From positions 1,299,491 to 1,363,490 of the forward strand of contig JBBPTG010000001.1 in the NCBI GenBank assembly GCA_038093975.1: DNA of 64,000 nucleotides, given 5' to 3'. Origin of the DNA: Chalciporus piperatus. Taxonomy: Eukaryota > Basidiomycota > Agaricomycetes > Boletales > Boletaceae. Below the pieces are notes generated by a model, which saw only the letters and a program-made list of their open reading frames with translations, made no database searches and had not been told where the DNA came from. This document shows positions 10,501 through 22,259 of the stretch, in pieces. A program made the translations under genes and the position numbers. Each line of letters opens with the position of its first letter. Position 1 is the first letter of the stretch.

Positions 10501-11784
10501 CTCCGAGAAGACTTGTACGCTGCGGTGAGGAGTACTGTCGAACTTTGGTCGACGGATGCTAGTGTCAGCGATGTGAGTCATTTTTCCACGAGATATTGAC
10601 GGCGTGATTGACAACATTGGGGGGACCGCTAGGCTATTAGCGAGTTCTTGCGTTCGATCACCTCGTTGCCGAGCGACATCACGCTCCTATCGTTGTCCCC
10701 AGGTCCTCTTCTAGGGCTGATATGTGTTGCAGCCCAGAGGCAGCTCACGGCGGTGTGGCTATCACTTGCAAACATGCTTATCATCCAGCTCGACCCCCCA
10801 ATGATGTTTACAGGTTCCTCATTAAAGCCAGCCCCCAACGTGGAAGGAATGACGGTGGTGTCGAACGCTCTACCAATATTGTTACAAACATCGTTATCGA
10901 TGCTCGGCCAGCCGGGAGCCATGGAATCTGTGCGAAACCTTTTGTTACAAATAACATGGGCCGCTACTGATTTGATTGCAGAACCCTGACATCGTCCAGG
11001 CTTTCTTTGGCTGTTTGGATAGCGTGAGTTTTTATTGGTCGGATTGTGCCACTTGGGGTTGACTGCGCGATTAGGTCGCAAAGCACTTCGTTGCGGTGTT
11101 CTATAACCTGCCACCGGGTGCCCTGGATGCGCTGATGCAATGTGCAATTACTTCGCTTTCGCTACAGGAGCGGTATTCGCTGGTTGCAACATGTACATTC
11201 CTGGTGCGTGGCGAAGCCCCTGAACCTCTGTCGGGACAAATACATAGCTCATGTGATCTGGATAGGAAACGCTGATACGGCGGACTGCTGGGAGCGATGA
11301 TCTCGGAGAAGCCTGTGCGATACTTATGCGAATGCAAGGTCGGCCGATACTCCGGGGTGTCCTGTGTGGGTTCGCAGGCGCAGCTCCAAGATCGGCGACT
11401 CAGAACCTGATCGAGTTGCTGTCGATGATTGCATCAAAGTATCCTTCGGAAACGAGGGAATGGATGAACGAGATTCTGTTTGCCGTGCGTCTTGGTTGCT
11501 GAGGGGAGGGGAGGGGGATCAGGCTGACCGAGTTTTTTTTTTGGATTGGATTGGATTAGGATGATTTCGTACAGTCCAAGGCTACTCCGGAGGCGAAGCG
11601 GGCGTTCGTCAAGGCTGTGGTCGGGTACGTTCTTTCTCTCGTCGTGTACACTCGTAGATGTGACCAATCGTTGATTCGTAGGTCGAGATCGCCGAAGAGA
11701 ACGAGGGAGGCAGCGCAGCAGTTTACGCTCATCGCGAGAGGGCTGGAAGGCACGAGTTTCGGATATGCTTCCGTCAGTATGTGA
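7577..11784 (+). CDS. Importin (Kap122/importin-13-like), frameshifted by a 37-bp duplication
   Basis: A HEAT-repeat karyopherin of about 1000 residues that would carry cargo through nuclear pores. ATG 7577 opens MATASFLPTLPQSDIAQAAQ; exon 2 (7686-7876) holds the importin-N type segment FLNHEDFNVQFFGAHTVQVK. Roughly 18 exons with introns of about 45-75 nt follow. Typical blocks are SHSLCKLIVALGDHSN (8860), FGVDEEESEMTLGFW (9035), NALRDLCDAN (9990), RMVKLREDLYAAV (10490) and HFVAVFYNLPPGALDAL (11090). The last exon ends TSFGYASVSM at TGA 11782-11784. A perfect 37-bp tandem duplication (7947-7983 and 7984-8020) in exon 3 shifts the frame. Without it, all later exons join in frame, so as written the gene would be truncated at about residue 130. 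Kap122/importin-13 is the best fit; another karyopherin is possible. Confidence 0.8.
7947..8020 (+). repeat. Perfect 37-bp tandem duplication inside importin exon 3
   Basis: Two identical 37-base units starting acctctctacgcgacttggt lie head to tail at 7947-7983 and 7984-8020. The length is not a multiple of three, and neither copy contains an AG that could act as a splice acceptor, so splicing cannot hide it. Confidence 0.95.
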
Positions 11785-12409
11785 TCCGAGGTCTGTCCCT
11801 GGCCATTCGGGAAATCGAGTAGGATCATGGATGGCTTGCGAGCACGTCATTCTGAGACTCTGAGTAAGTACTTGATTGTGTGCGGGACGCGGTGGCCCAT
11901 GCAGTGTGCATGCCAGACCGACAAATCCCGATAGAGTGCACGCGCGTGTGGATTGTTGGGAGAAAATATGAGTGCGGCGGCCATGAATTGACATGGGGGA
12001 GTCGTGTATCGGTACGGGTTGCTCCCAGTTTCTCCGACTGTGAGTGAGTTCATGACTGGTTTCTTTCGTGCTGCTAGTCCATTCACGTTTTCTGCGCTGG
12101 TCTCGGCGTTGGCACATGCTATGATCATTGTATGATGTGCGGTTGTGAGGTCCGGGTGGATCGGCAAGAGAGCGGCCGAGGCGCGCCGAGCGTATGCCGG
12201 ATTCGACGGTGTGTGCCTCAGTGGCGGAGCATATATGATTTATAAATAAACGACTCTGATTGGATGGTCACAGTAATCACAAGTGAATTTCTGACATAAA
12301 ATCGAGACGTTCACCCGGAAATAGCCGGAAGATATTCTTTTTCTCTTCAAAGCTGTTTCGGCACTCATAACCTTCGCCCTCTCCGTCGCCGTCGACGCTG
12401 TTCCCGACG
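11785..12409. other. Intergenic region with likely aconitase promoter
   Basis: No convincing gene between the importin stop and the aconitase ATG. An AT-rich TATA-like stretch (tgatttataaataaac, about 12236-12251) lies about 165 bases upstream of ATG 12410 and may be the core promoter. The minus-strand ORFs here have no family support. Confidence 0.5.
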
Positions 12410-15355
12410 ATGCTCTCAATCACTCCAAGAGCTCGCGATGCTCTCCGTTCAGTGCGCCGTCTTGCAGCGGGCATGGCTACCGTCGCACCACGCATCGGCG
12501 ATACAAAGGTCCCCATGTCGCTCCTCGAAAAGGGCGCGTACATAAACTATCAACGTATCGAGGACAACCTTGCCATCGTTCGCGAGAGGTACTTGGGACC
12601 TTGTTCAAAGTAGGCGATGTCTCTGACCATTACTTACCCGCCAGGTTGCGTCGCCCATTGACGTTGTCGGAGAAGATTGTGTACGGACATTTGGATGATC
12701 CTCACAACCAGGATCTCGTCCGAGGTGTCAGCTACCTCAAGCTTCGTCCGGACGTACGTTTTCTGCTCTTTCCGTGTTCCGTCGCTCAACATTGTCGGTC
12801 TTGTAGCGTGTTGCATGCCAGGACGCTACCGCCCAAGTGTGTACCATCTCCATACGTCACAGTCCGATAGCTACTTACGTAACATAGATGGCCCTCCTTC
12901 AATTCATGTCTGCTGGTATGGACACCGCCGCGGTCCCAACCACCGTTCACTGTGACCACTTGATTGAGGCTCAAGTCGGTGGTGTCAAGGATTTGGCGCG
13001 GGCTATTGACATCAACAAGGAGGTCTACGACTTTTTGGCCACCGCCACTGCCAAGGTTGGTAACATTCTTTGTCCTCTCTAGCTGCGCAGTGCGTTTGAC
13101 ACGGGAAATGTTCCAGTACGGTCTTGGTTTCTGGAAACCAGGTTCTGGTATCATTCACCAGATCATTCTCGAGAACTATGCGTTCCCTGGTGGTCTTATG
13201 ATTGGTACTGACTCCCACACGCCGAATGCGGGTGGTCTCGGCATGGTTGCTTGCGGTGTCGGTGGTGCTGATGCTGTCGATGTCATGGCTGGTATTCCTT
13301 GGGAGCTCAAGTGCCCCAAGGTCATTGGTGTCAATCTTACTGGCCAGATTAGCGGCTGGACTACCCCCAAGGGTGCGTCACTTTGATTCATGGTTGTGTA
13401 TCTTGACTGACGGGGTCATGTTACAGATGTTATCCTCAAGGTTGCTGGCATCCTCACCGTCAAGGGTGGTACTGGTGCCATTGTTGAGTACCGCGGTTCT
13501 GGTGTCGAGTCGCTCTCTTGCACGGGTATGGCTACTATCTGTAACATGGGTGCGGAGATTGGTGCAACGACCTCGCTCTTCCCCTTCAACTCCCGCATGG
13601 TCGATTACTTGAACGCTACTAAGCGTTCAGAAATCGCCCAATACGCTCAACGCTTCCAACACAACCTCAAGGCTGATGAGGGTGCTGAGTACGACCAGGT
13701 CATCGATATCGTCCGTGTTCTTGTTCAATCGAATTCGGACGTCGCTGATTATTGGACAGAACTTGTCGGAGCTCGAGCCCCACATCAACGGTCCCTTCAC
13801 TCCTGATCTTGCTACCCCTCTGTCCAAGTTCGCCGAGGAGGTCAAGAAGAACAACTGGCCTCAGGAACTCAAGGTTGCTCTCATCGGTTCTTGCACCAAC
13901 TCTTCCTACGAGGACATGTCCCGCTCTGCTTCCATTGCACGCGAGGCTGCTTCGCACGGTCTCCAGATCAAGAGCAAGTTCACCATCACCCCTGGTTCCG
14001 AGCAGATCCGTGCTACCATCGAGCGTGATGGTCAAATGGCTGCTTTCGAGGACGTCGGTGGTCTCGTCCTCGCTAACGCGTGCGGTCCTTGTATTGGTCA
14101 ATGGGACAGACAGGATGTTAAGAAGGGAGAGGTCAACTCGAGTGAGTTGTCAGTTTTGCTTTGCGTAGAATTCGTTTTCTGACTCGTCGCAGTCATCACT
14201 TCTTACAACCGTAACTTCACTGGTCGTAACGATGCTAACCCCGCCACCCACGCGTTCGTCGCTTCCCCCGATGTCGTGACTGCTATGGCCTTTGCTGGTG
14301 ACCTCACCTTCAACCCTGTAACGGACTCCCTCATTGGCGCTGATGGCAAGCCCTTCAAGTTCTCGGATCCCTCTGGCAACGAGCTTCCTCCCCGCGGATA
14401 CGACCCCGGTCAGAACACCTTCCAGCCACCCCCTGAAGACCGTGCCACCGTTTCCGTTGCTGTCAGCCCCACCAGTGACCGTCTCCAACTCCTTGAGCCT
14501 TTCAAGCCTTGGGATGGAAAGACCCCCACTGACCTCCCTGTCTTGATCAAGGTCAAGGGCAAGTGCAGTAAGTAATTTATCCCGGTTGTTTCCTTCCTGA
14601 AACTCACTGCTTTGGCAGCAACGGACCACATCAGTGCTGGTGGACCCTGGCTCAAGTACCGTGGACACCTTCAGAACATTTCCCGTGAGTTATAGGTGCT
14701 ATTTTCTCTTGGATATCATTTGTAACCTAGTCTCAGAGAACTGCCTGATTGGTGCCATCAACTCTGAGAACGGTGAGGCCAACAAGGTCAAGAACTTGAT
14801 TACTGGTGAATACGATGGTGTCCCACAAACCGGTGCCTACTATCGTGACCACGGTATCAAGTGGGTCGTCGTTGGTGACCACAACTACGGTGAAGGTTCC
14901 TCCCGTGAACACGCTGCCCTCGAGCCCCGTTACCTCGGTGGTCTTGCTATCATTGTCCGATCCTTTGCTCGTATCCACGAGACCAACTTGAAGAAGCAGG
15001 GTATGCTCGCGCTCACTTTCGTCAACCCCGAGGACTACGACAAGGTCCAACCCCAAGACAAGGTTGACATTCTCGGCCTCGAGTCTTTTGCACCTGGCAA
15101 GAACTTGACTCTCGTTGCCAAGCACGCCGATGGCAGCAAGGATGTGAGTGCCAGTGATTTTCTAGATTGCCAATGCGTGCTGATGTCGCCTATCCAGGAA
15201 TTCCCTCTCGCTCACTCGTTCAACGAGGGCCAGATCGAATGGTTCAAGGCTGGTTCTGCTCTCAACTTGGTCAGCTCACCCCCCATCCCTCTTTCTGTCT
15301 GATCCCATTCTGACCACGTTTCTTTGCTCAGATGGCCGCCAAGGCAAAACAGTAG
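12410..15355 (+). CDS. ACO1: Mitochondrial aconitate hydratase (aconitase)
   Basis: Converts citrate to isocitrate through cis-aconitate in the mitochondrial TCA cycle, using a [4Fe-4S] cluster. ATG 12410 opens a basic, serine-rich presequence ([20 protein letters not shown]), then the mature protein [19 protein letters not shown]. Exons join in frame through about eight short introns. Visible hallmarks are the substrate-binding block [17 protein letters not shown] (13195), the first cluster cysteine in [12 protein letters not shown] (13885), the paired cysteines in [10 protein letters not shown] (14075), the swivel-domain start [11 protein letters not shown] (14625) and the active-site serine block [15 protein letters not shown] (14890). 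The stop is TAG 15353-15355 after a short last exon ending MAAKAKQ. The length, about 770-790 residues, is normal. No lesion is seen, so I judge it functional. Confidence 0.97.
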
Positions 15356-15570
15356 ACGGATAGACTACATTGTTGGATATGCAGAGCGATCCTCGCTGTC
15401 GCCTCACACTCTCTAACACTATTTTTTTTTCCTTCTATCTCGCGGACGCCCGTGCCGTGTCGCATCTCATGATTCACTGTATTTCTTTCTCCTCGTTTCA
15501 GTGTTTTTTTTTTTTTGCCGAGACCAATCTCAAATCATCTGCACGCTGGTCACGAATTGTCTATACATCC

Positions 15571-15950
15571 CTATGTAATATTTCTGACTCTTCTCCGGAC
15601 AAGCATTCGGAAAGGTATTTTTTCATGACTCCAAATAGTGTGTGGAAAGTTCCGTTTTTGATCAGAGCGTCTGCATGGTGCTTCTCGATCATGCATCGAC
15701 ACCGTCTCCGTGCGGTCCCAGTACACAGTGAAACGTTCCAGGAGTGGGAGCATGCATTCGAGGGAGTTCCCCACAACTTGAACGCGAGGCGTCAACGCCG
15801 CCAGTAGAGGTTTGGGAGATGATTCCTCGTCTGGAAGATACTCAACATTGGAAGATCGGAAATTAAAGAGAGCAAGTCTTCGGATGCGAAGAACTTGGAG
15901 GGTCGTGGTGAATTTGAGATGCTGAATGGTGACTGGGAGTGGGCTCGGAA
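15571..15950 (-). pseudogene. LRR/F-box-like C-terminal remnant
   Basis: A minus-strand reading frame from about 15950 to 15571 gives a leucine-rich pattern (IQHLKFTTTLQVLRIRRLAL, then FRSSNVEYLPDEE and NSLECMLPLLERFTV) like the C-terminal part of fungal F-box/LRR proteins. There is no start codon, F-box or upstream exon within reach, and the frame runs into hydrophobin-duplication DNA on its 5' side. I take it as a truncated remnant. It overlaps the 3' flank of aconitase, about 200 bases of T-rich untranslated sequence without other features. Confidence 0.35.
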
Positions 15951-16246
15951 GAACGCTTCATCACGGTAAGTTGACTAGATCAATTCCCTCCGCGGACAGT
16001 AATCCTCGATTGCGAGGACTGAGTTATAGGATGCAAGTCATATATGTTGCACAGATAAACCTTGTAACTATAATTGTCAGTCACCTCACCTCACTGGCAT
16101 CAGAGACTCGTCCTGATGATCACGAACAAAGATTTCCAACAGGCTCCAAATCTGAAGATACAGTGTTGACACAATCATTTCAAACCGGGCGGACGGATGG
16201 CTTATAGAAAACAAGCGCTTCGCGCAGCCCAAAGAGGACTGGTTGA

Positions 16247-16710
16247 TTACGATGGATGCAGCTGTTCTACTGGCACTCTCAAGCCTTCCTTGCAACCAAA
16301 GTTGATCAGCTCGTCCTAAAAAAAAACCAGTCCAAGTGCCCGAATAAATTAATTCAGTGTGGGTTACGAAATACTTGCAAATGCGCCTGGCAAGCAGCAT
16401 GCTAGTTCAGCAGTGCAACCCCGAGTGTCCGCGAAGCAGGTGAGGCCGACGAAATCTCCAGTATTCATAGGGTCGTTGGCGAGACCGGCGATACCGATCA
16501 CATCCTTGGCCTTGGACGAGTTAATCTGAGTGACAGAAGAGCGGCGTTATTTATGTAATTGAGTTCACGGACAGAGGGGATGTGGTCAACGTTACCGGCT
16601 CGATAAGGGCGCAGCAGTACAACGCGTCATCGCCGCTGCACTGGGCGCGTGCCTCAAGGTGCGGAGGCGAGGAGTGCAAAGGGAAGGAGAGCGAAGACAC
16701 GAGCGAACAT
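16247..16710 (-). pseudogene. Class I hydrophobin pseudogene, diverged third copy
   Basis: ATG 16708-16710 starts MFARVFALLPFALLASAP and then hits TGA because five bases are missing relative to the intact copies (where the latter read ASASHLEA). After the deletion the frame resumes as EARAQCSGDDALYCCAL. Exon 2 gives LTC, RGC and ACC, and exon 3 (up to 16322) gives NFGC, so all eight cysteines of a class I hydrophobin persist. The second donor reads GCAAGT instead of GTAAGT, a rare but usable GC donor. Sequence between cysteines is very different from copies A and B, suggesting a distinct hydrophobin that was silenced recently by one small deletion. A TATA element and homologous flanks are retained. 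Confidence 0.85.
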
Positions 16711-17073
16711 GTTGGTCGATAGAGAAATGAATTTGTAGAAGCAAGCAGAGGATGGGTTTTGTGAGGTTAAACGCAGCTCTGGCTGCCCTTTTATACCTGG
16801 AGGACCCTGTCGTCTGTGTCTACTACTTAATCGGTCGAGCAGCATAGTCACCTCATGTTTTGACGAGTCTTTTGGCGCCAGTTGACATTATATTGACACT
16901 TGACAACCTGCTTGCAATGATCAATCATTTACGCGAGTAAGCGTGCCCACTGCCCAGTGCCCAGTGCCCACGGACAGTCCTGTATGCATGTAAGTTAGCG
17001 GGTTCTTTCACTCCTTGCAAGAACGGGAGCGACTCGTATTCACCTGGGTGGTTCGATACTTTGAGTGGTTATG

Positions 17074-18345
17074 AGGACCCCTGCTAATCTCCCTTGGACC
17101 CAGATTGGGGTCCGGACAAATTTGGGCCCGAAGGGCCCGCTCCCGGATTTTTATCCGGACAGATGGAGGGTCTTTTGATGGTAACCTGGATCACATATCC
17201 GGACAAGTCGAGCGTGGGGTGGGCTCGTGGGGTCAGAAATTTGATCCAGGTCGAACTAAATCTCGGGCGCCATCCGTCAGAATCCTTAGTAGTAGTAAGT
17301 AGTAGTAGTAAGTAGTCTGGAAGAGTCTCGAGGTTCTCTCAATGCATCCGAAGATATTTTTACCAGAGTTCACGAGACTTTTCACGAGCGAGAGTGACAA
17401 GGACCTGCCAGTAACACTCCCCCGAGCCTCCTCGTACACCCAAAATCACTATCATATAATGATCCATTCAGTGGTCGACCTCGTGAATCTGGCACCACAA
17501 TTCAATCCCAAAGACTGGATTGGGAAATGCATCCTATATGACAGGAAGCTCCTCCCTTACGAGGTCGTTGATGCCTGCAGCAAAGCAGCCGCAATTCCCG
17601 CTTTCAAAAGTGCTAAGGTGCCTCGCCATGACATCACCGTTCGCGAACTGCTACGTTTGCAGGTTCCTGCAGCCTCAGGATCTTCTCGTCAATGCCCAGG
17701 CTAACAGATGGTTCAGCAACGAACCCCCAGAAAAAGAAGACGTACTATCACGCCTCCTCACCCGCCCTCTACCCACCCTGGACAACCTCGTAGCACTCCA
17801 AAACGCATTCGGTCAGGCATGTCCTACTGCGGTGTCCAGGTTTTCGATTCATTCTTCCATTCCGCATTCACGCCGTTCACGCAAGCTACCGCGCCTTTCC
17901 AATGCCATCAATTTGCCCTCCTTCCCTCGACCTCCCTCTTTGCAGTTCTACACTCACACCCTAAAGCCTCGGTAACACCCCCAGGAGGTATCGAGCTTCG
18001 CGACAATGATTTACGGGCATTCAGGACACTCGAGGCGGCGGTGAACGAGATCCAAGCTGCATGTAGACTCTTCCGCAAGCGCGACAAAGAGATTTTGAAT
18101 GAGGATTAGGTATACATGATCCTACAAGGCTACCAATACATCTGTACTATGTATAAAGTCCTCAACGCACAGTTTAGAGCCGCTATTTCGACCCAGAACA
18201 CGATCTGAGTGAAAAAAAAAACCGATCTTATGAAATCTGAACCCGGATCGTAGTCCGGACAAATTTTGGGCCCTTCTGGGGGTTGCGTCCGGACATCGCG
18301 ACCGGCGTGGCTGATCTGGGTTCCCTAGGCATTAGCAGGGGTCCT
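17074..18345. mobile_element. 1272-bp TIR transposon with perfect 8-bp target duplication
   Basis: The ends are perfect 15-base inverted repeats, AGGACCCCTGCTAAT at 17074 and its reverse complement ending at 18345, with weaker similarity inside (ACCCAGAT, and GTCCGGAC boxes repeated near both ends). TGGTTATG flanks both sides (17066-17073 and 18346-18353). The paralogous empty site is present in the window near 24690-24715 (TGAGTTGTTATCTTGTGGGTCCTCAA). An 8-bp duplication fits hAT or P-like transposases. The only gene inside (17342-18109) does not look like a transposase, so the element is non-autonomous and carries cargo, or it is a deletion derivative. Confidence 0.9.
17342..18109 (+). CDS. 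Unrecognised spliced gene carried inside the TIR element
   Basis: Exon 1 starts at ATG 17342 (MHPKIFLPEFTRLFTSESDK; a second ATG at 17459 opens MIHSVVDLVNLAPQF) and runs to KSAK near 17617. An intron ending near 17668 joins in frame to PQDLLVNAQANRWFSNEPPE and on to RPLPTLDNLVALQNAFGQ. At least one further intron in 17813-17990 is needed to reach the last segment LRDNDLRAFRTLEAAVNEIQ, which ends at TAG 18107-18109. The middle resembles, from memory, N-terminal regions of large mushroom transposon-associated proteins, but I cannot assign a domain. There is no DDE motif, signal peptide or membrane helix. Because it sits wholly within the element, it moves with it. Confidence 0.45.
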
Positions 18346-18353
18346 TGGTTATG

Positions 18354-18720
18354 TCGTGGGTCCTCAATATGAATGTTCAAGGCTCAAGCGCTCAAGGACG
18401 TTCATCCTCGTCGGATGCCAGCGTGGATCAACGATTTGCCGCGGATTCGCGGAAACGCAGATTCAATCGTCGCTCAAAAGGCTAAAGCGAAAGCGCAATA
18501 TTCCAAACAATGTATTACTAAGCGTTATGGTCACGGTCACTCAGTGGATCCCCACTGACCGTTCCGTTGTGCGTTAGCACACCTCTTCAGGTAAGTTATG
18601 TTGGTGTGATATTACTCCAAGGAAGATGGAAAAACGAGAAGAGCGGTCCATGAGGTAGTGTCTGCGTGAGATACGAGAAAATATGATATGATGAAGAACA
18701 TGGAGCAGAATAGAATAGAT
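18354..18720. other. Flank homologous to the hydrophobin copy B upstream region
   Basis: The first 80 bases after the TIR element (gtcgtgggtcctcaa, gatgccagcgtggat) match 24700-24755, continuing the hydrophobin duplication across the transposon insertion. The rest to 18720 holds only short unsupported ORFs. Confidence 0.6.
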
Positions 18721-21197
18721 CTAGACCTGGGTAACCTGGGTAATCTGGAAGGTGTCGCTCTGAGCCGTATGCCACGACTCCAATGTCGACTTTCTCTTTC
18801 TCGGATCAATAGCCTGCATCTATACAAAGAACAGACAAAACCTCAGCACAAGAATCAAGGGAGAGGGGCGCTCACGAAGGAAGTAGGACACTCACGCTCT
18901 GTCGACCGACTTCTTGTTCTGACATGAGTGATACATTGTGTTCGGGATCAGACAAAGTCCAACTCGGATGTGCGAAACGGAGAGAGATGGCGGGTGGTGG
19001 TGGTGGTTGTTCGATGCCGACGTCGACGTCGTTTGTGGTCGTGTTTGGGGGGGCGTTTTCGTAGGCGCGTAAGTTGGCCTTTCGGATGTTGAGCCTGGAA
19101 TGGGCGCAAGAGGTGTGCGTGAGTACTTTGAGAGGGAGAGATGATGTGGATATAGGGACGGGGAGGGTGATACGTACGATGCGAGAAGAGAGTTTGCGTA
19201 CACTGTAATGTGGGGGATGAGTGATTCAGGAATGTGGATCTAATCATGAAAGAGGGAGCACGTACGACGTGTTTGGACGAGGATGGCGCTCAGGAAAGCG
19301 AGACTTTGTGGTTGTGCCAATGTCTGTGTAAAAAAAAAAAAGTAGACGCACGCGTTTTAGCAATCTATCTCATTGCGCGGAGTTTTTTTTTGATGAGACA
19401 CGAGGAAGAAAGGACATACGAGTATGAGCGCCACGATGTCCACGAGCCTGTGGAGAGGTGAGTCAGTATATTCGAACGCCCCCATATCGGATGCGAAACA
19501 TTCAAGTTATGAGGGCACTCACACAATCAGCGCGCCGGTAGCGACCGCAAATATGAGAAGACGATTAAGAAGGCGATCCATCGGACGAGAGCGTTTGGGG
19601 TTATATGTATGAGCCCAGTTCTTCAACTTGTTGAGTTGATAAGCCATGGCGCTCGATGATATCGTGTCCCCCAAGATGAAGAGAACATTTCCGATGATGA
19701 GGAATTTTCGGAAGTCGTCGAGATAGGTTTGCCAACTGGGTCGCAAGACGCTGTTACCGTTCTTGAGTCAACATGCGAGGGGAGACAAGGTTCGAAGAGA
19801 GATGATTACCTGAGGGTGGAGGCGGCGATACTTATGCCTGAGCAATGAATTAGGTCAGTGTGGCGGGATTAAGATGACATGCTTGCCTGTTCGGGATATG
19901 GATATCAACATCTATTGAAGATCCCGCATTAGTTTCGACATGAGATCGTGGGGGGAACCAAATGGACGCACCATCAGCACAACAATCCCTATGCTTTTTG
20001 TGACTAGAGAAATCCATCAGAGTGCTGCGAGATAACACAAAGAAGGGGAGGCTGACAATGCCATATTCTCCAGATAAAATATCTGGATGAAAGCGAGGTC
20101 AGAGTATTGAAGCGACGGGTATGAAGCGTGACTCACAGGTAAACGAGAAAATCAATCAGCAACTGCTTCGGGTCAGCACAGCGAGGGCCAAACAAAAGAG
20201 GGAACTCACCCCGAGGTTATAAGTCGCCTACAGTAAATTACCCAAATAAGCCATTCCGACGTTTCGAAAGAAGCGAACATGCACTCACCACAGACAACCT
20301 TTTAGCAAGGAGAAAGTAAGCCTGAGTGTTCAACACGCTGAAAGTTTGGAGACGAACCAATTTGCAGATTGCAGCGCTGACACGTTGCCATATCCTGTGA
20401 TCAAATAGTTGTCCATGAGCCATATTGACATTGCAGCGTGTATCGTTTCGAAAGTCCTGCATTGAAAAGTCTGTGAGCATCACCGATCTTTGTTGCAGTC
20501 GTGCTACTTTCGAGACCTACACTAGCAATGCCACCTATGATGGCTCGGAGGTTAGTCAAAGGCGCCCGATTCAAGTGTCTCGGGAAAGACTTGCCATCAT
20601 CTTGAGTGCTCGATGATCGTCATAATACGTGAGGAAGTAGAAGAAAGCTTGCATGCAAGTTGCCCCGTACAGGCTTAAAATCCGGGATAGAGAGGCTAAG
20701 AACGCATTGACATCTGGACATCGGGAGAGGGACTTACAACAAACCGAGGAATGTTCCGATGAGTGGCCCTCTCGCAAGGGAAATCGCTAACCCAACCTCT
20801 GGAGACATTGCAATGTTCTGGACAACTCGGATCCACTTCACTGGAAGGGTTCCAATGGCATTCAGTGGGACGGAGTGGGGTGTGGGCACCGATCAAGTCT
20901 GCGGACAATAAGGCTGCCGTTAGACAACGATGTGACGTGCATGAGGCCGGGTAAAAGTGGACACAAACATATGGCACTCACGAGGAAGGGGGTGGCTGGA
21001 ATGGTCATATGAATCACGATGGCGGAGATATAGCTCCACTACGGAAACCGACACGGGGCATGGGCGGGGTGAGGGGATTGACGCCCTTGACGGCTGTGCT
21101 TGTGCCTCGGCCACGTTCCCAGACCGAACAAAGATAGAAAAAAATATAAACTCACATTATTGAGCCAATAAAGGATAGTTGGCCGCAGTGACTCCAT
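18721..21197 (-). CDS. DUF6534-type fungal membrane protein
   Basis: A multi-exon gene for a polytopic plasma- or endomembrane protein of the DUF6534 group common in Agaricomycetes; its biochemical role is unknown. Probable start ATG 21195-21197 (MESLRPTILYWLNN). Recognisable exons going down are WSYISAIVIHMTIPATPFL (21040), SLARGPLIGTFLGLL (20770), LYGATCMQAFFYFLTYYDDH (20650, the family's first-helix signature), HAAMSIWLMDNYLITGYGN (20440), FLIIGNVLFILGDTISSSA (19700) followed by the MDRLLNRLLIFAVATGAL helix (19570), then a polar C-terminal tail with NIRKANLRAYENAPPN (19070) and a last exon ending TQVTQV at TAG 18721-18723. About ten short introns are implied. I did not resolve every splice site, so an internal lesion cannot be excluded. 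Confidence 0.6.
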
Positions 21198-21547
21198 GAA
21201 TGCCGGATGATCATCAGGCTCTCCTCTACATCAGAGGATTCACCGGGTTTCAGTCCTCAAATGAAGTTGAAGAAGGTTAGTGCTTGAACAAGTTCGCCTT
21301 TGAGTTGTCGATGAGTGATGTCCAAATATGCGCAACGCTGGGCGTGACAAAGTTGTGATCTCTTCTCCACTCTTCCGTCGAAACACCGTCAACCAACAAG
21401 ATTGCCGAATCAAATCTAGGGTTTCATTGCCATTACATAGGACGCCCCCGACACATCTCCGATGATGACAAGGTGGTGACTTCGGACCACTGGAAGGCGA
21501 AGGCAAAGGCTGGTCCGGCTCGACATCCATACAATGGATATTCGCGA
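21198..21547. other. Intergenic stretch, nothing recognised
   Basis: Upstream of the DUF6534 gene and before duplication copy B. ORFs are short, and no promoter element or repeat stands out. Confidence 0.4.
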
Positions 21548-22259
21548 AGTGACGCTTGGGACTTGCTTGGGGCTCTACACCAATTCCAACTCGATATCAA
21601 AGGCCTGTCCACAACCGCGAGGCTCATCTTTATATCCATTCACCATGGAGCGAACTTGACGATACTGAAGGATAATATCCCCCCAAACTCATACTCCCAG
21701 GCCCGGCCTACGATTGTTCGTGTAGCTTTGACTTACAATGTACGTTAAACCCAGACAGACGGTTCGATTTTATTGTGGTATTAAGAGTCAAGCTTTCAAG
21801 TCTGACGACGCCGTACGTCCGTGGCTTGACTCAAGGGGTCGATTCGACTGAAACTAGATCTGTCCGGTATATAGCTAGGTATGTCTAGGTTTCTTAGTTC
21901 CACCGTATCTAAAAGTCGCGCCAGAGGTGAATTCGGGATCAATCTGAGCTCCCCGTTACAACCGCGAGGCTCATCTTTATATCCATTCACCACGGAGCGA
22001 ACTTGACGACACTCAAAGATAATCCCCCCCTAGGCCCGGCCTACGATTGAGGGTCAAGTCTGACGACGGCATTACGACGCGTAATGGTCTTGGTAGGCGG
22101 ACCCAAGAACCAGGGTGAAGACAGTCGTTAGGTCGATACGTCGGTGGCTCGACTCAAGAAGTCGATTTGACTGAAGCTAGATCTGTCCTTTATATAGCTA
22201 GGTATGTCTGGGTTTATAGGTTCCACCGTATCTAAGTCGCACCAGATGCGAGTTCGGGA

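Noticed and set aside
13700..14668. Two minus-strand ORFs (133 and 172 aa) opposite aconitase
   Set aside because: They are shadows of the highly codon-biased aconitase exons and have no family resemblance.
4746..15355. Hydrophobin, MBOAT, importin and aconitase as a functional gene cluster
   Set aside because: The genes serve unrelated processes and show no shared regulation in the sequence; the proximity is likely incidental.
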